From positions 1 to 64,000 of IMG/VR virus record IMGVR_UViG_3300032805_000003: a DNA stretch of 64,000 nucleotides; one strand, 5' to 3'. Below, piece by piece: positions 23,036 to 30,436 of this stretch (its first letter is position 1; each line of letters begins with the position of its first letter). A model generated the notes under the pieces. The model was given only the letters and a program-made list of their open reading frames with translations, did not search any database and was not told the DNA's origin. The position numbers and the translations under genes were made by a program. The stretch is from a virus.

Positions 23036-23316
23036 GCAAGCCTCGCTTGGGCTTCGTCGTCGTCGGGTTCCAGGTCTTCCGGCGCCGGGCCGTGTTCAGC
23101 CAGCGCGCGGTGCAGGGCTGCCTCAGCCCAATCCGCTCGAGGTTCGCCGCGGATGTACTCCCGCAACGGCTTCGGGGTGTTGCTGTAAGGGCGCCAGGCT
23201 GGCTGGTAGGCGTCCGGGTCGCCGTGTCGGGCTCGCCGGCGGGCGTCCGCCGGATCTGGTGAGCAGACGTCGCCGCGGAGCGCCAGGATCCGGGGACGAC
23301 GCGTTCCGGCGGTCAT
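23032..23316 (-). CDS. hypothetical protein
   Basis: A 94-residue product from ATG 23316; basic N-terminus, acidic C-terminus (PEDLEPDDDEAQ). Overlaps both neighbours by 4 bases. No family recognised. Confidence 0.55.
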   Translation of the reverse strand: MTAGTRRPRILALRGDVCSPDPADARRRARHGDPDAYQPAWRPYSNTPKPLREYIRGEPRADWAEAALHRALAEHGPAPEDLEPDDDEAQARLA

Positions 23317-24230
23317 CGGATGCTGCCTTGAGCCGTCAGGCCAGCCTTGTACCGTTCGACCGTGCGCTTGGTGACACCGAGGCGGCTGGCCGCGTCGGCG
23401 GCGGTGACGTGCACTGGCGGCGCAGAGTCGGAGCCGTGGTGCATCGGCAAGCTGGCGACGACTCGCAACCGTTCTTCACGGGCACTCGGCGGCGGTTCGT
23501 CAGCGGGCAACCGCTCGCCTCGTTCGTCGGCGCGGATCACGTACTCCCAGCATTCGCCGCACGCGACTTTGCTGTTTTTGCCAGCGCGGTCCCGGCCGTA
23601 CTTGACGGAGCCGTGGCCGGCCAGCTGGCAGCGCAGCCGGGCCTGGTCGGCGAGCGGGTGACTGTAGGCGAAATGGTCGGCGGAGACGCTGGCCATCGGC
23701 CGGCCCGGCTTCCCGTGACTGCGAGCACGCTTGCGGTGTTCCCGGACTGCCCCGACCGCGTCGGCTGCGCTGACGCGGCCGTCGCGGATCAACTGGCGGG
23801 ACGACTCGTCCAGATCGAGCAGCGACAAGTAGTAGGACACTGTCGACGGAGTCAGGCCGATCGACCGGGCGATATCTGATGCGGACATGCCGCGGCGACG
23901 CAGCTTGCCCATCGCCTCAGCTTTCTCGATCGGGTTCAAGCCGGATCGCTGGCAGGCGGTGATCAGCATGATCTCGATTGCTTTCGCTCCGGCTGCTGCG
24001 CGCACGGTGACCGGGAATTCGGTCACCCCGGCGAGTTTGCCGGCTGCCAGCCGGCGGTGCCCGTCGACGACCTGGAACGCGCCGCGTTCAGTCGGATGCG
24101 GCTGGACGGTCAGATCTTGCAAGATGCCGTGCGACCGGATCGACGCAGCCAGCCCTTCCAGGTCGTCGAGTTCTTCGCGGATGTTGGCGGGGTGCTCGCG
24201 CAGCCGCGAGACGTGGACGTAGTCAGGCAT
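23313..24230 (-). CDS. ParB/KorB-like DNA-binding protein
   Basis: A 305-residue protein from ATG 24230. Residues 1-85 are a ParB N-terminal domain (REHPANIREEL, SIRSHGILQDLTVQ, VVDGHRRLAAGKLAG); residues about 95-160 a helix-turn-helix (MSASDIARSIGLTPSTVSYYL); a Cys/His segment (CQLAGHG, CGECWEYVI) follows; and the C-terminus has a second helix-turn-helix (HVTAADAASRLGVTKRTVERY). Two DNA-binding parts suggest a regulator or a DNA-bridging protein. Confidence 0.88.
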   Translation of the reverse strand: MPDYVHVSRLREHPANIREELDDLEGLAASIRSHGILQDLTVQPHPTERGAFQVVDGHRRLAAGKLAGVTEFPVTVRAAAGAKAIEIMLITACQRSGLNPIEKAEAMGKLRRRGMSASDIARSIGLTPSTVSYYLSLLDLDESSRQLIRDGRVSAADAVGAVREHRKRARSHGKPGRPMASVSADHFAYSHPLADQARLRCQLAGHGSVKYGRDRAGKNSKVACGECWEYVIRADERGERLPADEPPPSAREERLRVVASLPMHHGSDSAPPVHVTAADAASRLGVTKRTVERYKAGLTAQGSIR

Positions 24231-24849
24231 CGGCCGGCTCTTTCTCGTTCTCTGCGGGGGCAGCGGGTTCGGCCAGGTCGCGGGTGCCGGTGCACCAGTG
24301 CGAGCCGTTCCGGCCCGGGTGCGTCCAGCCGGGGCACGTCTGGCCGCCGCATTCGCATTTGCGCAACTTGCTGCCGCACCGGCACACGACGTCCGGGTTC
24401 GGGTCAGTCTGGGAGATGTCGAACACGTAGGCGATCTTGAAGCGCTGGCGCGACCGGGCGCTGTCCTCCCCCGCCTCGGCGGGTTCAGGTTCGGAGAACT
24501 CGGTCACCGGCGCGTCACCGTTCTCGCGGTAAGAACCAGCCGGGGCGAGGATCTTGATTCCCCATTCCCCCGGGGCTACGTCGGGCGGGCGTTTGCGGAC
24601 GCACCGGCCACGGTCCAGCCAGGCCCGGAACCCGTCGACGTCTGTCGCGTCCGGGTACTGCATCGCGATCAGCATCGCGTTCCGTTCGCTGTAGCCGTCG
24701 AACCGGGCCAGTGCCGCGGCGATCAACGCCGGGTCAGCGCCTTCCTGCCATTCAGCGAGCCGGTCCCGCAAGGCGGTGACCTGCTGGCGGCGCTGTTCAG
24801 CGAACACAGCCCGGTCTTCCCGGCTCCGGACCTTCGGGCGTGTTTTCAC
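24223..24849 (-). CDS. ArdC-like N-terminal domain protein (antirestriction/ssDNA-binding candidate)
   Basis: A 208-residue product from ATG 24849. Residues about 50-165 follow the ArdC N-terminal pattern: YSERNAMLIAMQYPDATDV, GFRAWLDRGRCV, WGIKILAP, then FKIAYVFDISQTDP. ArdC proteins bind single-stranded DNA and can block restriction; the metalloprotease half of full ArdC is absent and replaced by a Cys/His-rich tail (CRCGSKLRKCECGG, HWCTG). Confidence 0.75.
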   Translation of the reverse strand: MKTRPKVRSREDRAVFAEQRRQQVTALRDRLAEWQEGADPALIAAALARFDGYSERNAMLIAMQYPDATDVDGFRAWLDRGRCVRKRPPDVAPGEWGIKILAPAGSYRENGDAPVTEFSEPEPAEAGEDSARSRQRFKIAYVFDISQTDPNPDVVCRCGSKLRKCECGGQTCPGWTHPGRNGSHWCTGTRDLAEPAAPAENEKEPADA

Positions 24850-25436
24850 CGGGCACCTGCCCAGATGCGTCGCACCGTCTCGGCCCGGTTCTCGTTCACA
24901 CCGGGCATATGCGGGCGCGGGAAAGGCGGCAAGACAGCGTCCGGGCCGCCGGCGTCCAGCGCGGCCGCGGCGGCAGCCGCCCAGTCATGGCGCGGGCCCG
25001 GGCCGTGGATCCGGCGCGACCAGTCCATCACCGCGAGCGCGCCCGCGCTGGCCGACTGCCCGGCAGCCTGATAGCCGGCTAGCTTGCTGGCGACCCAGGC
25101 CAGGTCGTGACCGGAGACATCCGGATCAGCCCAGCCTTCCAGGATCTTGTCCAGCGTCCGGTAGTAGGCCGGGCCGGTGGCCCAGTTGCCGTCCTGGTAG
25201 CGGGTGTCCGGGTCGGGCGGGACGACGCCGAGGACTCGCACCAGCCCGCCCTGAACTCGGCTATGAACCCGGGGGGCGGTGGCGTAGATCTCGCCGGTGG
25301 CCTGCACGTAGGAGACCCGCCAGCGGGGCCAGTCGTGGCCTTTGACGGTCCAGTTGACGCCGTAGTCGGCTTCGCCGGACAGCATCCGGTCCTTGTTCGC
25401 GTTGTAGAACTCGCCGAGCGAGGGATAGGTCTGCAC
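24846..25436 (-). CDS. conserved-looking actinophage hypothetical protein
   Basis: A 196-residue product from ATG 25436. Trp-rich core WRVSYVQATGEIYA and a segment YYRTLDKILEGWADPDVSGH. No function known. Confidence 0.6.
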   Translation of the reverse strand: MQTYPSLGEFYNANKDRMLSGEADYGVNWTVKGHDWPRWRVSYVQATGEIYATAPRVHSRVQGGLVRVLGVVPPDPDTRYQDGNWATGPAYYRTLDKILEGWADPDVSGHDLAWVASKLAGYQAAGQSASAGALAVMDWSRRIHGPGPRHDWAAAAAAALDAGGPDAVLPPFPRPHMPGVNENRAETVRRIWAGAR

Positions 25437-25458
25437 GGAGTTGCGCTCCCTTGTCTGG

Positions 25459-26148
25459 TCAGTGATCTGGGTTGTAAAGGTCGAACAGTGCAGCCTGGTT
25501 GTTGACGGCTTGCTGCCAGCCGAGCACCACCGGCAGGTACCGGTCGGGCTGGCGGGTCTGGACGAGGTAAGTTCCGTCAGCGGTGTCGCATCCGATCGCC
25601 TCGGCGTACTTGAGCCGTCTGAAGGAGTTCACCCGGCCCATGTGGACGGCCTTGCCGCGTGTCTTCGCCTCAGCGACCAGACGGCGGGCAGCTGGCCCGA
25701 GCTTCCACGCGTCGTCGCCGCCGACGAACAAGACATCAAAGTCGTCCCACGGCACGATCAGGTCTTCGAGCCCGTTCTGGGCGACCAGCGCGGCCGGATA
25801 GCCGATATGCCGGATCCAGTCGAGCATGCGCGCAGACCGCTGGAGGGTGGCTGCGGCGTCGTACAAGACGTCGGGGGCGACAGCGAAGAACGCGCCGCTG
25901 GTGTCCGGATCGCAGAAGTCCGACCCTTCGGCTGCCCACAAGTCCTGTAGCAGCCCCAGGTACTTTTCGTCACCCGGGTATCCGGCGCCTGCGCGGCCGT
26001 CTTTCCCTGGCCCGCAGCTGTTGTCGACGCACCACAGCGCACCGTCGGGCAGCTTGTTGCCTGCTCGCGGAGTGATGATGCAAGCGAGCGATCCAGCGGC
26101 CATGGCCGCGCGGACCCCCGGGGTTGAGGGGTTAGCGAAGTACAGCAT
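25459..26148 (-). CDS. TGT-like TIM-barrel protein, DpdA-family candidate
   Basis: A 229-residue product; ATG 26148 has GGAGC 7 bases upstream. Motifs MLYFANPSTPGVR, FFAVAPDVLYDAAATL, PAALVAQNGLEDL, DVLFVGGDDAWKLGP and HMGRVNSFRRLKYAEAIGCD follow a phage/actinobacterial family related to tRNA-guanine transglycosylases. DpdA-type members insert 7-deazaguanine bases into DNA, which protects phage DNA from restriction. No preQ0 synthesis genes are visible in the window, so the substrate would come from the host. Assignment rests on motif recall. Confidence 0.55.
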   Translation of the reverse strand: MLYFANPSTPGVRAAMAAGSLACIITPRAGNKLPDGALWCVDNSCGPGKDGRAGAGYPGDEKYLGLLQDLWAAEGSDFCDPDTSGAFFAVAPDVLYDAAATLQRSARMLDWIRHIGYPAALVAQNGLEDLIVPWDDFDVLFVGGDDAWKLGPAARRLVAEAKTRGKAVHMGRVNSFRRLKYAEAIGCDTADGTYLVQTRQPDRYLPVVLGWQQAVNNQAALFDLYNPDH

Positions 26149-26410
26149 CGGGTGCTCCGTCTTGAACTTCCACCGACCAGCGGCCGGTGTGCCAGCGGGT
26201 GGTGACCGTGCCGCCGGCTGGAAGAAGCGCGGCGATCCCGGCGGTGTAGTCCTCATGGCTGATGGGCTCGGCAGACAGCCCGTCGATTTGGGCGCCGAAG
26301 GCGTGCAGTTCCGGCGCCGGGCCCGCCAGCGTGATCACGACTTCGCCGTGGTCGGTTTCGGGCTTGTACGGGCACTGCTTCACGACAGCGGTTCGCAGGA
26401 TGGTTTTCAC
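26132..26410 (-). CDS. small hypothetical protein
   Basis: A 92-residue product from ATG 26410, beta-rich at the N-terminus (VVKQCPYKPETDHGEVVIT). Overlaps the TGT-like gene by 17 bases. No family recognised. Confidence 0.6.
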   Translation of the reverse strand: MKTILRTAVVKQCPYKPETDHGEVVITLAGPAPELHAFGAQIDGLSAEPISHEDYTAGIAALLPAGGTVTTRWHTGRWSVEVQDGAPDAVLR

Positions 26411-26745
26411 CGGACGCCTCCGTGCCAGACGGTCCGGTCGACGTCGTCGGCCAGGTCCGGGCGGATCAGCCGCAGCCGGGTGTGCAGCCGGCGGTACTCG
26501 CCCAGCAGTTCGGCAGCGTCGGCTTCTGCCTGCTCGGTTTCAGCCTGGTAGGTGGCCCGGTTGGTGGTCGCCCAGCCGCGTTCCCGCTCGTTCTCGGGCA
26601 ACGGCCTGGCCAGCATTCGGGTCAGCTGGGTCCGGCGGGCTGCGGCGCGGGTTTGCGCCATCCGGGCGTCGTAACCGGCGGCGAGCGCTTCGTTCGCCAG
26701 CGACAGTGAGGACACCACCAGCCGGTCCACATTTATCAACGTCAT
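26407..26745 (-). CDS. helical hypothetical protein, leaderless start
   Basis: A 112-residue product from ATG 26745. The -10 box of the conserved promoter ends 7 bases before this ATG, so the mRNA probably starts at the ATG (leaderless). The protein is a charged helix with coiled-coil character (residues 35-100). It opens the long 26.7-17.9 kb operon. Confidence 0.65.
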   Translation of the reverse strand: MTLINVDRLVVSSLSLANEALAAGYDARMAQTRAAARRTQLTRMLARPLPENERERGWATTNRATYQAETEQAEADAAELLGEYRRLHTRLRLIRPDLADDVDRTVWHGGVR

Positions 26746-26790
26746 GTTGGCCAGCCTATAGCGTCCCGGAAACCTTGGCAACACGTATTT
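26743..26790 (-). promoter_or_regulatory. conserved early promoter element, copy 4
   Basis: Minus strand: -35 TTGCCA (26776-26781), 17-bp spacer, -10 TAGGCT (26753-26758), then 7 bases to ATG 26745. Dyad diverged: ATAG-N6-CAAC at 26746-26759. It lies inside the 3' end of the upstream gene. Confidence 0.75.
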
Positions 26791-27043
26791 GCAGTGCCTC
26801 GATCGCCTGGTTCTGCTCGGCCTGAATCTGCTGGCAGCGCTCGCACCGTTTCGCGTGAGCGATCATCATGAGCACCGCTGCCGGGGTCACATCCGGCGAC
26901 AACCCCGGCAGCGGCACCGCCCGCCGCAACCCCGGCAACACGGTCACCGCACGGCGCAACGACGCCGCCTCGACGCCGCACAACCCCCGGATGACCGCAC
27001 CCTTCGGCTGGTCGACGATCCGCAGCGGAAGCTCGCCTTTCAC
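26756..27043 (-). CDS. hypothetical protein with CxxC
   Basis: A 95-residue product from GTG/ATG 27043 region, with a CERCQQIQAEQNQAIEAL segment: a Cys pair followed by a coiled coil. No family recognised. Last gene of the replication operon. Confidence 0.55.
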   Translation of the reverse strand: MKGELPLRIVDQPKGAVIRGLCGVEAASLRRAVTVLPGLRRAVPLPGLSPDVTPAAVLMMIAHAKRCERCQQIQAEQNQAIEALQIRVAKVSGTL

Positions 27044-27390
27044 GACTCACCGCCGTCCAGCACGGCAGCGACAGCACGGCCGAAGTAGATGAACGGCGGA
27101 TGCTTGCGACCGAGGTCACCGAGGCCCTGGCGGATGCGCTCGCGTTCAGCTGCGGTTCCTTCGCTGACGCCTTGCAGGTAGCCCAGGTCGCGGGCGTGCC
27201 CGGGTTCGGTGACGGTGATGAGCGGCGCGGCGGCAACAGCGGCGCGGCGGCCGGCTTCCAGGAGGACTCCCAGCAGCGCAGACGGGTTTCGCATGAGCAA
27301 CGCCGTCGCTTCAGGTTCGTAAGCCTGAAGCGCGACGGCGATAGCGGTGCAGGCGGCGGCGGGTATGGCCTCGGCCGGGATGCCGGTCAT
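27040..27390 (-). CDS. helical hypothetical protein (related to 18.0 kb gene)
   Basis: A 116-residue Ala-rich product from ATG 27390. N-terminal IPAEAIPAAACTAIAVAL resembles the 18022-18372 product. No function known. Confidence 0.55.
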   Translation of the reverse strand: MTGIPAEAIPAAACTAIAVALQAYEPEATALLMRNPSALLGVLLEAGRRAAVAAAPLITVTEPGHARDLGYLQGVSEGTAAERERIRQGLGDLGRKHPPFIYFGRAVAAVLDGGES

Positions 27391-27911
27391 GGCTGGTACC
27401 GGATCAGCGGCTCGTCGCCGCGGACGAACAACGGATGCCGCGGCTGGCCGTTCGCAGTCAGCCCCAGGCAGTGCAGCTGGACGCCGTCCAGCAAAGCGAG
27501 GACGTCCCGGGCGCGGCCGCGGTGAGCGCCGTGCAACCCCCAGGCTGCGACGACCACCGGCGACGACTCAGCGCGCGCCTTGATGACCAGGTTGTTGTCC
27601 GGTCCTTCGGGCGCCAGGTGCTTGATCATCACACGCGGGTGGGTGGCCCGCAGCGCGAACAGATTCACCACCGCCAGCCCGTCATACCCCCAGGCTTTGC
27701 TGTAGGCGATGCACCGGCGGATCGTCGGATCATCGGTGTTCTCGTCGGCGGTCGACGGGTTCAGCATGATCCAGGTCACGCAGTACGGCTTGGGACCCCA
27801 GTGGCGGGTCAGGTCGTACCGGTACACCCGGTCCGGGCTGAACACCGCCCGGCTGGACTGGCCGAACAAGTCCAGATCTAGTCCGGTCGTCTCGACTGGG
27901 GCGGCGGTCAT
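27387..27911 (-). CDS. DUF1643-family protein
   Basis: A 174-residue product from ATG 27911. The DUF1643 pattern is clear: YRYDLTRHWG, VTWIMLNPSTADENTDDPT, RRCIAYSKAWGYDGLAVVNL, FALRATHP, and WGLHGAHRGRARDVL. Members occur in phages, plasmids and bacteria; their biochemical role is unknown. Sits immediately after the clamp gene. Confidence 0.85.
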   Translation of the reverse strand: MTAAPVETTGLDLDLFGQSSRAVFSPDRVYRYDLTRHWGPKPYCVTWIMLNPSTADENTDDPTIRRCIAYSKAWGYDGLAVVNLFALRATHPRVMIKHLAPEGPDNNLVIKARAESSPVVVAAWGLHGAHRGRARDVLALLDGVQLHCLGLTANGQPRHPLFVRGDEPLIRYQP

Positions 27912-29050
27912 CGGGAGTTCTCCGTCCGCATCGGCATCACCAGCGCGCGGAACTGGTCGTCTTCGGCGCGGGTGACCAGCGCCGGCTTGAACGACCCGGT
28001 CATCCGGATCCGGACCTGCCCGGGCACTGGCAGCAGGGCGTCTCGCAGCAGTTCGGGCCCGAACCCGATCTCCAGCGGCCCGCCTTCGGTCTTGGCCGGC
28101 AAAGATTCGACGGCGGTGATCGCCGCGCCGGTGCCGGCCCGCAGCGTCAGTTCCCCGTCGCCGACCTTCAGATGGATCGCGGTCTTGCGCTCGGCGGCGA
28201 TCCCGACCCGCTTGATCACCTGAACGAGCCCGGCCGCGTCGGCTTCGACGACGACCGGGAACTCCCGGTTCTTGCCCATCAGCGACCGGTAATCCACGAA
28301 CTCGCCGCCGGCGCACCGGATCGTCACCCGCCGGCGCCCCAGGTCGCTGGCGAACCCGGCCAGCCCGGTCCCGTCCGAACCCGGATCCGGCAGGCTGATG
28401 GTGATCTCGCCGGCGTCGGGCAGGCCTTTGACGAACGCCGCCAGCGCTTTGCCCGGGACCAGCGCCGTCCGGGGATCCATGCCCGGGTCAGCCGGGGTCC
28501 AGGGCAGGTCGACGGTCGCGAGCTCGTACCGGTCGGTGGCAGCCAGCACCAGCCCGGTCTTGCTGGCTTCCAGGCACACCGTCGTCAGCACCGGCAATTC
28601 GGTGTCGCTGCTGACGGCGGGCAGCACGCTGGCGACCGCCTGAGCGAACCCGGCCGGCGAGCACGACCCGGCCGGCGCGGAAGTCTCCGGGAACTGCGGG
28701 TACTCGTCCAGCGGCAGGGTGTTCAGCGAGAACTTGCTGGTTCCGCACGCCAGCCGGAGCATCGCGCCGTCCAGCTCGAGGTCGGCTGGCTTGGCGGGCA
28801 GGCTGGCGGCGATCGTGGTGAACAGCCGGCCGGGGATCAAGACGGCACCGGGTTTGTCGCTGCGGACACCGGTGACGCTGATCTGAGCGCCGTTGTCGCC
28901 GTCGAACGCGTCGACGATCAGCGTGCCTTCGCGGGCGGTCAGCCGCAGGCCGGCGTAGACCGGGACGTACGGGCGGGCCGGGAGCGTGCGAGCAGCCCAC
29001 GCGGTAGCGCTGGCCAGATCGCTCTGGCTGATGGTGAGTTTCACGGTCAT
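27908..29050 (-). CDS. dnaN: DNA polymerase III beta subunit-like sliding clamp
   Basis: A 380-residue protein from ATG 29050, the normal size of a DnaN clamp with three domains. Recognisable pieces: VYAGLRLTAREGTLIVDAFD (domain 1), AVSSDTELPVLTTVCLEA and ATDRYELATVDLPW (domain 2), and DYRSLMGKNREFPVVVEAD with a C-terminal RALVMPMR (domain 3). The clamp tethers the replicative polymerase. No phage polymerase was seen in the window, so it may recruit the host polymerase to phage DNA. Confidence 0.93.
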   Translation of the reverse strand: MTVKLTISQSDLASATAWAARTLPARPYVPVYAGLRLTAREGTLIVDAFDGDNGAQISVTGVRSDKPGAVLIPGRLFTTIAASLPAKPADLELDGAMLRLACGTSKFSLNTLPLDEYPQFPETSAPAGSCSPAGFAQAVASVLPAVSSDTELPVLTTVCLEASKTGLVLAATDRYELATVDLPWTPADPGMDPRTALVPGKALAAFVKGLPDAGEITISLPDPGSDGTGLAGFASDLGRRRVTIRCAGGEFVDYRSLMGKNREFPVVVEADAAGLVQVIKRVGIAAERKTAIHLKVGDGELTLRAGTGAAITAVESLPAKTEGGPLEIGFGPELLRDALLPVPGQVRIRMTGSFKPALVTRAEDDQFRALVMPMRTENSR

Positions 29051-29580
29051 GCTGCCTTTCCGGTTGTGATCGGGCTGGGCCAGAATCTGTTGACCTGCTG
29101 TCCGGACATGCGCAGCCAGCAGCGGACGTGCCAGCGGCTGTAACCGAGGGCAGCCATCTGCCGGACTGCTTCAGCGCGTTCGGCGCTGGTCATCTGGACG
29201 TCGTCGCCGGCGATCACCCGGTCGACAACGGCCTGGTCGAAAAACAGCTGGTTCACGCGGTGACCAGACATCCGCAGACGTTTAGCGACCTGCGAGCGGG
29301 TGAAACCACGGCGCGCCATCTGCCGGACCGCTTCAGCGCGTTCCAGGCGGGTGAGCGGGACGTCTTCGCCGTCGATCGCCCGTTCAACCGCGACGTCGTC
29401 GACGAAAGCGTCAGGCGGCGGCCAGCCGCCGGCGCGGCGGGCAGCTGCGCGGGCTGCCCGGCAGATGTCATCGAGCGGTTCATGGCGGTACCGGTGCCGG
29501 GCGATCGCCGCGGCGGTGCCGCAAGGCTGGATCCACCGGGCGCCGTAGCGGGTGTCGTCCCGGCGCTGGTTCCGGATCAC
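29047..29580 (-). CDS. DNA-binding protein with tandemly duplicated helix-turn-helix
   Basis: A 177-residue product from GTG 29580. Residues about 68-115 and 118-165 are two copies of one unit: each has ERAEAVRQMA followed by Arg/Gly, a turn, and RLRMSG-HRVNQL or WLRMSG-QQVNRF. The N-terminus (QPCGTAAAIARHRYRHEPLD) resembles the start of phage proteins that bind DNA. Two HTHs in one chain could bind a direct or inverted repeat as a monomer. Confidence 0.72.
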   Translation of the reverse strand: MIRNQRRDDTRYGARWIQPCGTAAAIARHRYRHEPLDDICRAARAAARRAGGWPPPDAFVDDVAVERAIDGEDVPLTRLERAEAVRQMARRGFTRSQVAKRLRMSGHRVNQLFFDQAVVDRVIAGDDVQMTSAERAEAVRQMAALGYSRWHVRCWLRMSGQQVNRFWPSPITTGKAA

Positions 29581-29876
29581 TGGTCACCACCCATCGCGGC
29601 CCGGACCGCGGCGATCCCCCGCCGGGACGCCTCCGCTTGCCTGGGATCCGGCTGGGCGGGCCGGCGCGCATGCAGCGGGTTGCGGGACGCTTCCGTCAGA
29701 TCACGCGGGCCGGCCTGCTCGTCGACCATCAGCCGGACGGTCTCCTGCAAGATCCGGGGCCATGGCCAGCCGGCGGAACGGACAGCGCCGATCGCGCCGG
29801 CGAGCCGGTCCCGGTCCCAGTCCGGCCGGACTGCGGCGGCCAGGTCGATCAGCTGGAGGGTGGCGACTTCGATCAC
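29577..29876 (-). CDS. hypothetical protein
   Basis: A 99-residue product from GTG 29876, overlapping the loader gene's end. Helical N-terminus with WDRDRLAGAIGAVRSAGWPW; basic C-terminus. Gene order suggests a replication accessory role, not recognised. Confidence 0.6.
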   Translation of the reverse strand: MIEVATLQLIDLAAAVRPDWDRDRLAGAIGAVRSAGWPWPRILQETVRLMVDEQAGPRDLTEASRNPLHARRPAQPDPRQAEASRRGIAAVRAAMGGDQ

Positions 29877-30436
29877 GGTTCGCTCCTTCGTGGCTGGCGT
29901 CGTGATTCGGCGGCTTGCCGGCGCGCGATCGCTTGCGGGCTTTCGATCGCCCGCCGCCGGGCCGGCCCTAGGATCTGCCTGAGTTCTCCGAACGCGGCCC
30001 GCAGCGACGCGGGCGGCCCGTTCGTTCGCATCACCGGCGCGGCGAGCGCCCGGAACGCGCTGGTGACCGGCAAAGCGTGGCCGTCGCCAGCGCGCCGGAT
30101 GTTCGCCTGCAACGCAGCCTGGAAAGCTGGCGGGTTGTCGGCCAGTTCTGCGGGCGGGTCGTCGACGACCGACTTCTTGATCCGTTCGGCGCGGGTTGCC
30201 CTGACCCGGCGCCGGATGTCAGCGGGCATGATCCAGTCCCGCGTTTCGCGGTAATGCGCCTGGACGGCTTGCGCGCAGTCGGCGTAAGTCAGGTCGCCGA
30301 TCATCTCCAGCCAGAACCCGATCACGGCGTTGCGGCCTTCGACGTCGTCTTCGTCCGGCGGCTTGCGGTTGTCCGCGAGCGCCATCAGGCCGAGCAGTTT
30401 GCCGACTTCGCCGGGAGTCATCCGGGGCTGGTTCAC
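29873..30436 (-). CDS. replicative helicase loader-like protein (G39P-type)
   Basis: A 187-residue product from GTG 30436. The N-terminal ~90 residues follow the phage helicase loader pattern: MTPGEVGKLLGLMALADNRK, then FWLEMIGDLTYADCAQAV, HYRETRDWIMPADIRRRV. The C-terminal half is basic and looks flexible. It directly follows the initiator gene, as lambda P follows O. Confidence 0.78.
   Translation of the reverse strand: MNQPRMTPGEVGKLLGLMALADNRKPPDEDDVEGRNAVIGFWLEMIGDLTYADCAQAVQAHYRETRDWIMPADIRRRVRATRAERIKKSVVDDPPAELADNPPAFQAALQANIRRAGDGHALPVTSAFRALAAPVMRTNGPPASLRAAFGELRQILGPARRRAIESPQAIARRQAAESRRQPRRSEP

Noticed and set aside
20889-24230. Plasmid-type parAB partition locus
   Set aside because: Two ParB-like proteins exist, but no ParA ATPase or centromere-like repeats were found nearby.
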